From contig JADNYV010000020.1 of assembly GCA_015501055.1 (NCBI GenBank), positions 186,001 through 250,000 on the forward strand: a DNA stretch of 64,000 nucleotides, read 5' to 3'. The DNA comes from Mucidula mucida (Eukaryota > Basidiomycota > Agaricomycetes > Agaricales > Physalacriaceae). The position numbers and the translations under genes were made by a program. Positions within the stretch are counted from its first letter, which is position 1, and every line of letters starts with the position of its first letter. The notes below the pieces were generated by a model. The model was not told where the DNA came from and ran no database searches. It saw nothing but the letters and a program-made list of their open reading frames with translations. This document shows positions 12,257 to 22,585 of the stretch, piece by piece.

Positions 12257-13019
12257 TCCCGATGAATGTGCTGGAAAGAGAACACATGAGCTGATGCCGA
12301 TTCATGACAAGGACTCGACTGAGACCCCATCGCTGTCCGAGGTCAACTCACCAGCAACAGATCGTGGCCAATAGACCGCTGTAAATTTACCACTGTCATT
12401 TCGCGCACTTGACAAGAAATAAATTGGAGACAAGTAATACAATTGAAGGAAAGATACACAGTCCGTACGACATAATACAAGAGACTTGCCTGCAATTACG
12501 GAAGATCTAGAAATAGTATTAGCATACAGAACAACAAAGGGAGGTAGATAGTTCAGAAAGCGAAGTTGACATCGAGCGCACAGCGAACCGTGCTCAGACT
12601 GACGTGCAAATGTAAAATAGATTGGTTCATCATAAAAACAGAGAGATAAGCCGGCAGAGACAATACTCACAGGAACGTCTCCAGGAAACTCAATAAGGCC
12701 GGATGGATAAAACGTCGAAGCTTCGTGGATGGAGGAGGGAAGAAAAAAAAACTAAGCAGAAGAATCGGATGTCGCGCCGTTAGCCGATATCAACCCTGAC
12801 CGCGGCAACTCAAACTACGACCTCAGAATAATTCACCGACGACCAAGGCTTTCGACACTTCCGGTATGATCTCCACAGGTCCAGGGCATCGATTTAATAT
12901 TAGCGATGATTGAATGCACGTATAACCGGCGCTTGTGGAATGTCATACTGCGGCTCATTCACCCGAATCCTATGACAATGCTTGTTATTCTTCGAAATCC
13001 CGATATAGCAACCTCGAAT
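12257..13019. other. Intergenic region between ELMO and M28 genes
   Basis: This 0.76-kb gap should hold the ELMO promoter and the M28 gene's 3' UTR. Open frames are short and in poor context (for example 12302-12670, minus), with no recognised motifs. Confidence 0.45.
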
Positions 13020-14415
13020 CTACGCGGGTGGCGCCAGTTCGTATGCGAACGCAGCCACAATCTTCGCAAACTCCAATGAATGCGTCCAGGAGAATCCGTT
13101 CACACTCGTGGTATCACTGGCGCTGTGGATGTACGGATCGTCATCGCCAGTGACTGCCTCATAGGGGAAGGTTGTGGGATATCCGACCTTGTACCAGCTG
13201 GCATGGTCAGAGCAAGCGTATCCACACTATACTTGAATCAGATCTCGGTAATGTCAAAGACAAAAATGCTTACAGGAATATCCATCGTCCATCCAAAGGC
13301 GGCGTATTCATCGATGAGTTGTCCAAGGAAGGCGTTTAATCCCGAATCAATGTAGTCGGCTTCGAGGGCGAAGACTTCTTCAGTTCCCGGGGCAAAACTG
13401 ATGGTGATACACAATCAGTAGGCGCCAAAGGGCCAAAGGAACGACATACTATCCGGACATATCCATCTCCATAAAGGCGTAGACGTCAACACCATCGCGG
13501 GAGTAGGCAGTGGCGATGGCTTGAGACCCTAGGAGACCGGCCTCTTCGCCAGAATACCAATGGAATTCGACGGGCTTAGCAGGCTTGTAGTCGGCAGCAA
13601 CGAGGGCCCGGAGAGCCTCAAGGAGGTTGACGGTTCCAGTACCATCATCATCAGCACCTGGCGCGCGACCACTCGTAGGGTTGTTTAGGTTGATAGAATC
13701 CATGTGAGCACCGATAATGGTAACTGGCGTGGAAGCAGCAGAACCGGCGATTTTGAGGATAATGCTTGATTGTGCCCAGCTGTGCTTGTAAAGGGATACA
13801 CTCATATCCGAACGGCCACTGATGATCTGAAGGACGCGTTTCAGGGGGATGGGGTGAAGAAGGTCGGAAGGAGGTAACTCACATCAGACACAGTGTTGAG
13901 GATGTAGTCACTTGCTTGTGCTCCCGTGGTGGTGGTGTAGTACCGGTTGTTAAAGGCGGTCAGGCCCGAAAGGTAGGTTTGCATGTTCGAGATAGAAAGT
14001 GTGTCCAGAATGGCATTAACGGCCGTCTGGTGCGATGGAGACGGGACTGTAAGGAATATTGTTAAGCATACCAGAGATTGACGTGAAAGATGACTTGCAC
14101 GCGGTCGCAGCGAGTCTCTCCCTGTTGGGCAACTCTTGTTCTACTTCGTACGTATAGGTCACGTCGAACTTGTATATGTAAATTAGAGCGCGATATGCAA
14201 GGAAAACGAATGGGGAAACGTACAAACTGGACGCCTTGTCGGAGGAGCTCGAGTTTCTCGTCTTCAGTCTTCCAGACCGGATCCTCATCTTCTGCGAGAC
14301 TCAGGAGATGGAGGCCGTCCGCGGTCTTGGAGACGATCTCGTCATGGGCGATAGGCACGGCATGAGCGACGAGTAAACTGGCCAGGAGAGTGAGGGATGC
14401 GAACTCAAAGCGCAT
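13020..14415 (-). CDS. Secreted M28 zinc aminopeptidase (leucyl aminopeptidase type)
   Basis: Exopeptidase that removes N-terminal residues outside the cell. The protein starts MRFEFASLTLLASLLVAHAVP, a signal peptide with an Ala-x-Ala-like cleavage site, followed by a propeptide region (DEIVSKTADGLHLLSLAEDE). The two-zinc site of family M28 is visible in order: GAHMDSI (His/Asp), GADDDGTG (bridging Asp), SGEEAGLLGS (catalytic Glu plus Glu ligand), MEMDMSG (Asp), and DPYIHSASDT (last His). A cysteine pair in CGYACSDHASW matches the disulfide of fungal and Vibrio aminopeptidases. Four or more short introns split the gene; the stop is at 13020-13022 after FAYELAPPA. A TATA-like stretch (TTTTATA) lies about 35-40 bp upstream of the start. 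Likely used for protein nutrition, as inferred from secretion. Confidence 0.92.
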
Positions 14416-14749
14416 TGTGGGGACGATACAGGAAAGAGGGCGGAGATTCTATGTTTTATACATGATGCGCCACGTGTGAAGAGAAGGCAACGATTACGTT
14501 GTTGCATAGTGAAGCACGCTCAGATGAGAGAGGAGAATCGTTTTGCACATTCTACCGCATATACTGATACATCTTGGCTAGCTCGCAACATGCGACTTGA
14601 AGGAGTTGCACGTGGTACAAGAAGAGAGCACACACGCTAGACTGCTGATAAGACGTGTGCTGCAATACACTGCCAGATTCGCGGTGATCGTCGTTCTTGG
14701 TTCAGATGATCAGTACCCCGGGCCGGTACGACTTTGAAGGCGTACTTGC
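14416..14749. promoter_or_regulatory. Shared divergent promoter region
   Basis: These 334 bp separate the starts of the minus-strand aminopeptidase and a plus-strand gene, so both promoters must lie here. No specific operator was recognised. Confidence 0.5.
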
Positions 14750-16883
14750 ATGTCGCAGGCAACAATGACTATTCCTCCGTCTCCATGCATAGACAGCCCG
14801 TCTATTCACTCATCTGTCACTTCCAGCTCGCTAGACCTCGACCAATCCTTTGCACATCTCAATGATACTAGTCTTTTCGCAGAATCCCCTTCATTCGACT
14901 CCATATCTACCCTCTCCGCGGACGGAAGTATCCCGCCTTTTCCCCATGGCTGTATGGTCCCAATATCTAGCATTGTCAGTGTCAAAGAGGGCCAGGCGGG
15001 CGATCTGCGCGCGACTATCACTGTCCCGACCCCTCCAAGGCTTCGTACTATGCTCAAAGAAAATCCATCTGTAAAGCGATGGACGGTACGCGTTTCTCTT
15101 TCCGAATTTGCTCTCTACCTGAGCAGTTGCACAGGAAAGTCTTATTCTCGAAGCAAACGCGCCTGGACACACGCCGTGGGGCGATCTGGATATTGATGAA
15201 GGCGCTGTTTGGATTCCCGAGGGCTCGCTCTATTCTCCAGATGATTTCAAGACGTCGCTATACTCTACTCGAGGAACTGTCGACCTCTCTGAACTTTCAG
15301 GACAACTTCCAGAGTCTCTACTACGTTCTCAAACCAGTCATCACACTTCCGACCTTGTCTTTGAGCGCGAAATCACTGTCAGAGCCGATGGAAAGGCAAA
15401 ACGCTGGTCCATCCAGGTTCCTGCCACTACTATGAACCCCGAAATTGTCGACATAATGCTCCAGCTACGCGAATTGAACACCTATTTCTCAGAATCAAAC
15501 ACTCCTATCGAGACGATACCCGAAGAGGACGAAGAAAACGTTCAACCCCCAGCCCTCATGATCTCAAATTCTCAGTTCACTATACCTCTATCCCTCGACT
15601 CGACCACAACTCTTGAAACCAGTGTCCATTCAACGTCTTTAGCGTCTAGAAGGCAGCGATCACTACCACCACTGGCACTTGGCCATTCCAAACTCAAGGA
15701 CATTGTCTATCCAGATATTCCCACCGCCTTTATGGGCAATTCTTCAGTCTATTCCCCAATTGATCCCACTGCCAACATTGAACTATCCCCGATGAACCTT
15801 CAAGACATGATCGGAACATTGAGATCCAGATGCGCGTCTCTTCAAGTCCAAACGCCTGCTACAGCCGATCTCTTTGCCTACCAACAGGCAATGATTTCAG
15901 GTACACAGACTTCTGGACATGCTGCAGGAGACGAATGGGCTTTTGCTAACGAGTTGAGCAAGTCTTTTGTCTCTGATAGCCCTGGTCATCTATCCGCCGA
16001 TGGACCTCCCGGTTCGTCTTTTGCAGTATCCAATCTTCTTGACGATTCTCTGCTTGACGAAACCCTTGTTTCTACACCAATTCTCTCAGAAGTCTTTATT
16101 GAGCCAAAGAAGCCATTATCCGCGTCTCCCAAAGTGCCACTTGATCCTTCCTATCTTCCTCCCTCCTCGCCACTTCCGCCGTGCCCAGCACAAAGCAGTC
16201 CGAAGTCTCCACGCGGGATCCTAAAACGCTGCAAGAGTGTCCGATTTGCTTCGGATGACAAGGAGACGGACACCAAAGCAGATATCGCCCAGCCCGTTCC
16301 CGTTCAAGGACCCCGCCGTTCGACGGGTTCCGCGATCCCCTCCGGCAAGCGCTTACCGCCTGTTCGGCACACCTATGCTCCCAAATGCATCGTCATCCCT
16401 CCCCAGAACATGTCTCCGAACAAGCATCCTCCGGCTTTCCTAAGTGCGGCTGGGAGACGAAAGCCCGGGGAAGGTGGTCCTATCTATGCGGCACTGGCGT
16501 CACCTCCGCGTGCGATGCCTCCGTCTTCGGAGAGGCGACACACTACTATTGCGGCGCGTTCGCGATCTCCGACGACGACGAAGACAAGTGCGGCGGAGCA
16601 ACGCCCGACTATTCCTGTGCCCAAGATGACGAGGCATAGTATGACGCCTGCTTCGCCGCAGAAGACGCGTCCGCCGATGATGGGTGGCCGACTTTCGCTC
16701 GAGCGTTCGGCGGTGGGAGTTCCGGTGGGTAAAGAGAACGCTACCAAGTCGTCGGTCCGCTCTACCCTGATGAAGTCGAGGTTTACGATGGATGAGAATG
16801 CGCTGAGGCGCGGACAGGATAAAGACGCGCCGAAGAGTCGAGTTCCTATGCCATTGAGAAATATATTGACTAGGTTCAAGTAG
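14750..16883 (+). CDS. 694-aa Ser/Pro-rich protein with RVxF-like PP1-docking motif
   Basis: Two exons, 14750-15085 and 15135-16883, with one 49-nt intron, give 694 residues. Residues about 60-220 look folded (PISSIVSVKEGQAGDLRATI, then a region ending FEREITVRADGKAKRWSIQV) and resemble nothing I can name. The remainder is disordered and rich in Ser, Pro and Thr. Around residue 450 is GILKRCKSVRFASDD; KSVRF fits the [RK]x[VI]xF docking motif for protein phosphatase 1, with serines beside it that could switch binding. The C-terminus is basic (LRRGQDKDAPKSRVPMPLRNILTRFK). The long second exon is the best evidence of coding. The function is unknown; a role as a PP1 regulatory subunit is an inference from the motif alone. 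Confidence 0.82.
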
Positions 16884-16971
16884 AATTTGAGTGTATTTCG
16901 ACCTTACTTTTCGATTTGTGGTAAAGTCCAACCACCGCGTGATTGTATCGGCAGGAGGACAAACGCCACAT

Positions 16972-17052
16972 GGCCTGATGGTCTAGTAGTATGATTCCTT
17001 GTTAGGGCTTGCCACATCGAGGAGGTCCCGGGTTCAATTCCCGGTCAGGCCC
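16972..17052 (+). tRNA. tRNA-Pro(AGG): tRNA-Pro (anticodon AGG), with 9-nt intron
   Basis: A complete cloverleaf can be drawn: acceptor stem GGCCTGA (16972-16978) with TCAGGCC (17045-17051), T-arm CCGGG-TTCAATT-CCCGG, and anticodon stem CCTTG with CGAGG (17018-17022). The anticodon is AGG at 17004-17006. A 9-nt insert at 17008-17016 falls one base after the anticodon, the canonical site for eukaryotic tRNA introns. The A box (TGGTCTAGTAG) and B box (GGTTCAATTCC) are intact, and a T-run interrupted by one G (TTTTGTTTTT, from 17058) follows as a Pol III terminator. The CCA end is not encoded, as expected. Confidence 0.95.
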
Positions 17053-17638
17053 GGATCGTTTTGTTTTTGCGCTTCAGAATTTACTTTGCGCCACAATGGT
17101 GACGTATATGTTGAAATACTGGTCAGTGCATTAGCGATGCAGTATACCTCTGGGGCGGCTATCAACAGTATCGATATCGAGTCTCAAAAGGCCTTGTTTC
17201 GACAGTGTTAGTGTCGGTTCGATACCGGCACATGCTGTCGCGCGGCGGCGTGCCACCCTTTCTCCTGCCACTGTCCACGTATATCAGCAACAGAGCGCCA
17301 TGTCAACGACCACTGTAAGCTCGATGTATAAGCCCAAGGTTTGCTGCGCCCCCTAGCGTACACAATGTGTATTGGAAGAATTAACGCTGTGAGTGCTCAG
17401 GTTTTTTCACCTGGGTAAATTTGGATGGCGCATCCACCTCATCAAATATTGATGTATAAATTCGCTGCACGTCCCAACGATCACAATTTTACTTAGGCTT
17501 ATTCATTTTCATTTGTTAACTCATTCTCAAATTTCGGAAAAGGCGCCTGTATAAGTACACACATTATTATAACTCCTGACCGAACTAACGTAAATGGAAG
17601 ATAGCAGAATAAAGATAGTAACCTACAGTCGCCCATCA
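17053..17638. other. Intergenic region after tRNA
   Basis: About 0.6 kb holding the Pol III terminator of the tRNA and the 3' UTR of the F-box/WD40 gene. No gene was recognised. Confidence 0.45.
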
Positions 17639-19795
17639 TCATGCATCTTCTTTGGGCTTTAAGCTCCAAATCTCCATGACTGTCTTCCCCGCGCGCCGAC
17701 ACATCACAGCGAGTGTGTCATAGTTGTAGGCAACCTTCCACACGCTTTCACTCGCCTCGCTGAGCTCTCTAATGTACGCCCCGGTCTTGGTCTCGAACAA
17801 ACGCACGCGTCCATCATTCCCACCGGTGACAAGAAAATGGCTATCAAATTGAAGAGACGTAACGGATGAGTCGTGCGCCGCAATTCTGTGAAGGACGGGA
17901 TATGGCTTCTGGGTCAGAGAGAAAGTAATGACGCGTCCGTCGGAGCCCCCCGTGGCTAGCATCGTGGGTGACAACTGTAGTTGGCATACAAGGGCTGTAT
18001 GACCGCTGAGGGTCGCCAGACAATCCCTGCGACGTACGTCAGTCAAAACCAATGAAACGGCTGACTCTATGCGTACCCAGTTTCTGCGTCCCATAATCGT
18101 ACCGTCGTATCCAATCCACCGGACGCGATGTGAACGCCGTCAAAGGCGACCGAATACAGCTGATGGAAATGGCCACTTAAAACGTGCAGACATTCTCCCG
18201 TGTCGACATCCCAAACCTTAAGAAAGTTTAATCACAAAAGAGCAATCTGGCTTATTTTAGGATTTGACTCACTCGACAAGTCGTGTCGTAACTTCCACTA
18301 ACGACTCTGTTCCCGCAGACATCAAGACACCGAACACTAGACTGATGTCCAGAAAGCACCCTCAACATTTTGCCCTTCTGAATGTCCCACACCCGCAGTG
18401 TCGTGTCCCTCGATCCACTGACTGCGATTGGACGGTTGTGGAGTACCTTGATACACCGAATAGTCGACGTATGACCTTGTAGAATATAGAGACAGTATCT
18501 GTTATATTTTAGCATTGCAGCCGAAATCTTACGAACAAAAGACACACCCAGATCTGGCATCCCAAACTCGCAATACTTTATCACACCCGCCACTAACCAC
18601 GAGAGAGTTACGTTGGCCCCATCCCTCGGAGGCACCTGTCACATAACTAGGCCTACCTGGGCGAGCGTACTGGAAATCCTCGGTGTCTTCGTCAAACACT
18701 TCATCGTCGTCCCCAGCCTCGCCGAAAATGCTTGGAATATGACCGCCTTCAGCCTCAGTTTCAAGATCGGCGAAACGTGGAATACTATCGTCAGGCGCTG
18801 AAGCTGTACCTCCTGAACTATCTCCGCTCGACTGGCGCGATCGTCTGCGCTTGCGTGTCGGGCCTCCCCATTTACCACCCGATGTAACAAGGCAAACGGC
18901 CCAGACACCAAGCTCATGTCCAACGAGTGTGCGCGCCAGGACGCCAGTACTCGCACTGAAAACGTGGATGCGGGAATTTGCAAGCCCAACGACGACCCAG
19001 TCCTTGTCTAAAGATATTGAGGTGATGACAGAAATATCTGGATTATTGCTGACGCAGGGACGCGATGAGAGCGAAGCAGCCTGCCGCCATGTCTCCAATT
19101 CATCACTGAGCAGCAAATGAACGAACAGGATGAGAATGACTGTGAAAATACGCACTGATGGTATGATGAAATTTAAAGTATTGCTGAGGAGAAAATGTGG
19201 CGTAAGGGGGTGCAAGAGACGGTCCATAGTCCTCCGTCGAGGATCGCCTGCGCCTTTCACGAGGAATGGAGACCGCCCTTCCCTTTCCCTTTCCCCCTCC
19301 TTCATCGCATCCCGCATAATCATCCGGGACGTCATTGTCAAACTCGTACACGCGAGACATTCTTTTCCAGACAGAATCGTCGCCCACAAGCTTGTGCCAG
19401 TGCTTGCTTACTTGCATAGCACGGCCGAGCGTCTTCGGATCGTCAATAAAGCTGATGATATGCAGCGAGAGCTCCGGAGGCAACCCAAACAGGAAATCTC
19501 GTTTGAGCAAGGGTGCGATAGTAGTCGAAATAAACAACAGCTCCTCGGGCGTACAGCTCGTAAGGAGAGCAGAGAGATACTGGCGTCGAAGGTTCGGATT
19601 CTGGGTGAGATTGAGGGTGAGTGGTACTGTTCCGGCTAGAGGGTCGTTGGGCATGATCATAGGGATGTGGTTGGTCGCGTGCGGTCCCGGAGATGGCGCT
19701 GGGGTCGGAGGCGAGGCAATGGGCATATAAAGCGTCTGCGAGGCGCTGGAAGGGCTCCCCATGGCGTATGGAGCATCGAATGTATTGCTGGTCAT
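17639..19795 (-). CDS. F-box/WD40 protein, Cdc4/Pop1/Fbw7 type
   Basis: Substrate receptor of an SCF ubiquitin ligase. After a Pro/Ser-rich N-terminus and a helix (RRQYLSALLTSCTPEELLFI) comes the F-box, GLPPELSLHIISFIDDPKTL...VSKHWHKLVGDDSVWKRM, which binds Skp1. WD40 repeats follow to the end: blades include WVVVGLANSRIHVFSASTG, VVSGGCDKVLRVWDARSG, AVSGSRDTTLRVWDIQKGK, VVSGSYDTTCR, an exon giving HIASGGLDTTVRLWDAETG, MLATGGSDGRVITF and LVTGGNDGRVRLFETKTG. One inter-blade loop carries a long acidic/basic insert (RKRRRSRQSSGDSSGG and DDDEVFDEDTEDFQ). The arrangement (helix, F-box, about seven or eight blades) matches Cdc4/Fbw7, which recognise phosphodegrons on cell-cycle regulators. Which ortholog it is cannot be settled by eye. 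Sequence upstream of 19795 is in frame but looks like 5' UTR. Confidence 0.9.
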
Positions 19796-20219
19796 ACTGC
19801 GCCTGCCACTTGAAGAGAGATTAGATTTTAGGGAAATCTCGGATACCAAAATGTTGAATATGTCGAAAGGCCTGAGAGTTATACTGGGCAATGCAACAAA
19901 GCTCGTAGTAGAGTAAGAGTCTGAGTCTGCTGTCTGATTATGTAGCAAAGTCGACGGCAATGATCCGATTCTCTTACCGATAATGTAGACAAGATAAATG
20001 GCGCACTTCTCCTCCTCCCGATGCACCACCGACCAAGAAATCACGAAAGGCAGTCTCTCGACGACACCGATGATGGAGGTTGAGGACGAAAAGCGTAATC
20101 GGGGGTTAGGGTTACAGAGTACTTCATGTTACAACATCCGAACGACTACAATTACATACAACAACAGACAATATACAGCTTTGAATCTATACAGTTCTTC
20201 AGAATCCAAAAGAATAAGC
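19796..20219. other. Spacer between two F-box genes
   Basis: About 0.4 kb holding the promoter and 5' UTR of the WD40 gene and the 3' end of the RCC1 gene. No separate gene was seen. Confidence 0.45.
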
Positions 20220-22585
20220 CTAGGCTGCGTCGCCCGATGGCCCCGGACCTCCTCCTCGACCACGACCCATGAGACCACCGCGATTCATGCCTCTTCCAGC
20301 AAAACCAATTCTAAAATGAGGGAGGCCGCCCCTAAACGGAGCCATGTTGGGATCCACAGGCAACGGCTGGTATCTGTGAGGCATGTGCGGGTGCAGGTTA
20401 CCAATGTCCGGAGGAGAACGGTCATCGTCGTCCAATGCTTCTCCATCTCCTTCACTTTCTTCCTCATCTCGATTGGCCTTATGCGAGACTTAGTACCATC
20501 ATCAACGACCTTGATTAAGTAAACTCACCTCGAGGTCAATGACGAGTGCTCCGGTGTGCCATCCAGACGCCGTAGCTGAGAGACAGAATCTGTCCTTCGG
20601 TGTCTTCCTCTTGTGATCAAACCGAACCTCAGTCGGCACTAGCACCTCTGGAGGCGTTCCCCGTTCCCTAGAGATGGCCATCTGGCGTGCTGCTTCGTTA
20701 TGAAAAGCGCCTGGATTGCCTATTTCAATCTGCGTAGGATCTCCAAGTCCTAAAGCCCCGTTCGAATAGGCTCCCCATGTAAGAAGCTTGCCATCTGCCG
20801 TCAGCGCGGCATAGTGATAATCACCGAGTACGACTGAGATCACGGATCGATTCTGAAGCTCAGGAATGACCCGAGGTCGCGTCTCTATGGTTGTCTGCAT
20901 GTCGCCAATCAAGACCACTGACGAAGGGCCTGTAGAATACGCAATAAAGTGTTTGAAGTGGGCAGACACCTTGATTGTTCAAGTGATGAGTTCAAAACAT
21001 CATAATCAGTGTAAATCACTGACATGAGTGATCTTCAAGGCTTGAGGCGGATCGACGTTGCCACTAGATTTGAACGCCTCATGGGTCCGCACATGGTCCA
21101 CTTCAGAGAATTGAGGCAGCTGTGACGAAGCTTTCAGAAGACGATTGATCAACAGGAAGATATACTGACGTATTCCCAAACACCACCCGAAACAGTTGAA
21201 TCGCTGGAGAGGGACCCAAACTTGACGACGTGGCCCTTGTTTGTGAGAGCAACAAGGGCGCAATCATACGCCGCAATCTGAATAATCCTGGTCGTCTCAT
21301 CATCCTCGTCCGATGTATTCAGCTGCGGCAAGGCGGGAAGTGGAGGTAGAACGACAGGATCAGTGTCCAGATCCCAGGAAGCGCACTGAATTACGCCGTT
21401 ATCATTAGCCAGACCCTTGTTAGCATCGTGGTTGTCGCGATCAGCGTCCAGGACTTCATTGTGCCCTCTGATTGCGGCGCCCATCGCCCCTTCTGTTGGC
21501 CACCAAACATATATATCTCCAGAGCGAGATAATGCTATTCAGGAAAGCACAAATAGTTTAATGAATGAGGGATTTGATGGATTCTTACCTGAGGAAAATG
21601 CCCAACCACATTCAACTTGAACAGGTAGGCCATCACGTCCGCGCAATCTGGGAGACGTCAATCTGAACGGTCTTCCCCAACTTGAGAAGTTCCATATGTA
21701 GTTGCTGGTATCGAGCGAGGCCGCATGTAATCGGCCACAACTGTTACGTATCGGCGACAATGTCCATGGCAGCTTGCATGGGTACTCACCTTATAGTACG
21801 AATACCTATAGGTAAGTCAAGTCTCAAGGGAGAGTGGGCGACTTTTCCGGGCTCGGCATATCCATCGCTCCTTAGCGCTTGTGTAGACCCGTTCAGGGTA
21901 CCTAGGAAGAGACGGTATGAGTGAAAACCCAAGCAGGAACAATGTTTTGTTTACCCCATACAAAATATGGCCCTCTGAATCCAACGCGTGAAACGACCTT
22001 AGTAGCGCCACAATCAGGAACCAGTATACAGTTGAAAAGAAAATTGTTACGAACATTCCCGCAGCTGCGAGACACACGATGCGGGCATCCCGTACGCGCA
22101 ATTGAGTCGGCATTGATACATCCCGAAGAGGAGTTTTAGGGAACTTTGATAAACCGAGTCGGCCGTTTGCTTTGTTGCTGTATAATCCAATCATTGGTGC
22201 GTGTCCATCGTGATATTACGGATTGCGCACCCCCAAACGAATACTTTTAAAGGGAATGTATGTCAAGACGGAGAATATAAAAAGAAACGACGGGCATACC
22301 TCGTGGTTTCGATAGACCTGAGTATATGAACTTCCAACCACTTGTCCGAGCAGTGCCTGCCCCGGAGAAGTTGAAGTCGGCTTGACATTTGCGTTTCCAA
22401 AAGGTTTCATCAGCGGCAAGCGTGGCAAAGAGCTGGAAATCCGTGAATAATCACCCGTACCCTTCAAACAAGAAGTCTATTGTTACCTTATTTGTGCAGG
22501 CTAAGTGTGCAAGATCAGGAAGATCGAGAAGTGTTAATAGGTTGTCCAGAATAACTTCAACAGGAAGATCAATCAAAGGTGCCAT
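20220..22585 (-). CDS. F-box/RCC1-repeat protein (Saf1-like)
   Basis: The first exon reads MAPLIDLPVEVILDNLLTL and, after a short intron, continues LFATLAADETFWKRKC, giving a complete N-terminal F-box. RCC1-type repeats follow: ANGRLGLSKFPKTPLRDVSMPT, CGRLHAASLD, VQVECGWAFSS then a following exon with GDIYVWWP, IIQIAAYDCALVALTNKGHVVKFG, and SVVLGDYHYAALTADGKLLTWG followed by SNGALGLGD. After SATASGWHTGALVIDLE comes a tail rich in Arg, Gly, Pro and Met (GFAGRGMNRGGLMGRGRGGG), reminiscent of RNA-binding RGG tails. F-box plus RCC1 is the architecture of yeast Saf1, an SCF adaptor that targets proteins at entry into quiescence. That target specificity is not implied here. The gene shares orientation with the neighbouring F-box/WD40 gene. 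Confidence 0.87.

Noticed and set aside
16484..16931. Antisense open frames of 131-143 codons
   Set aside because: They mirror the Arg/Ser/Pro-rich coding exon of the plus-strand gene at 14750-16883.
20106..20114. Telomere-like TTAGGGTTA
   Set aside because: Only one and a half units in unique sequence; no array, so not an interstitial telomere.
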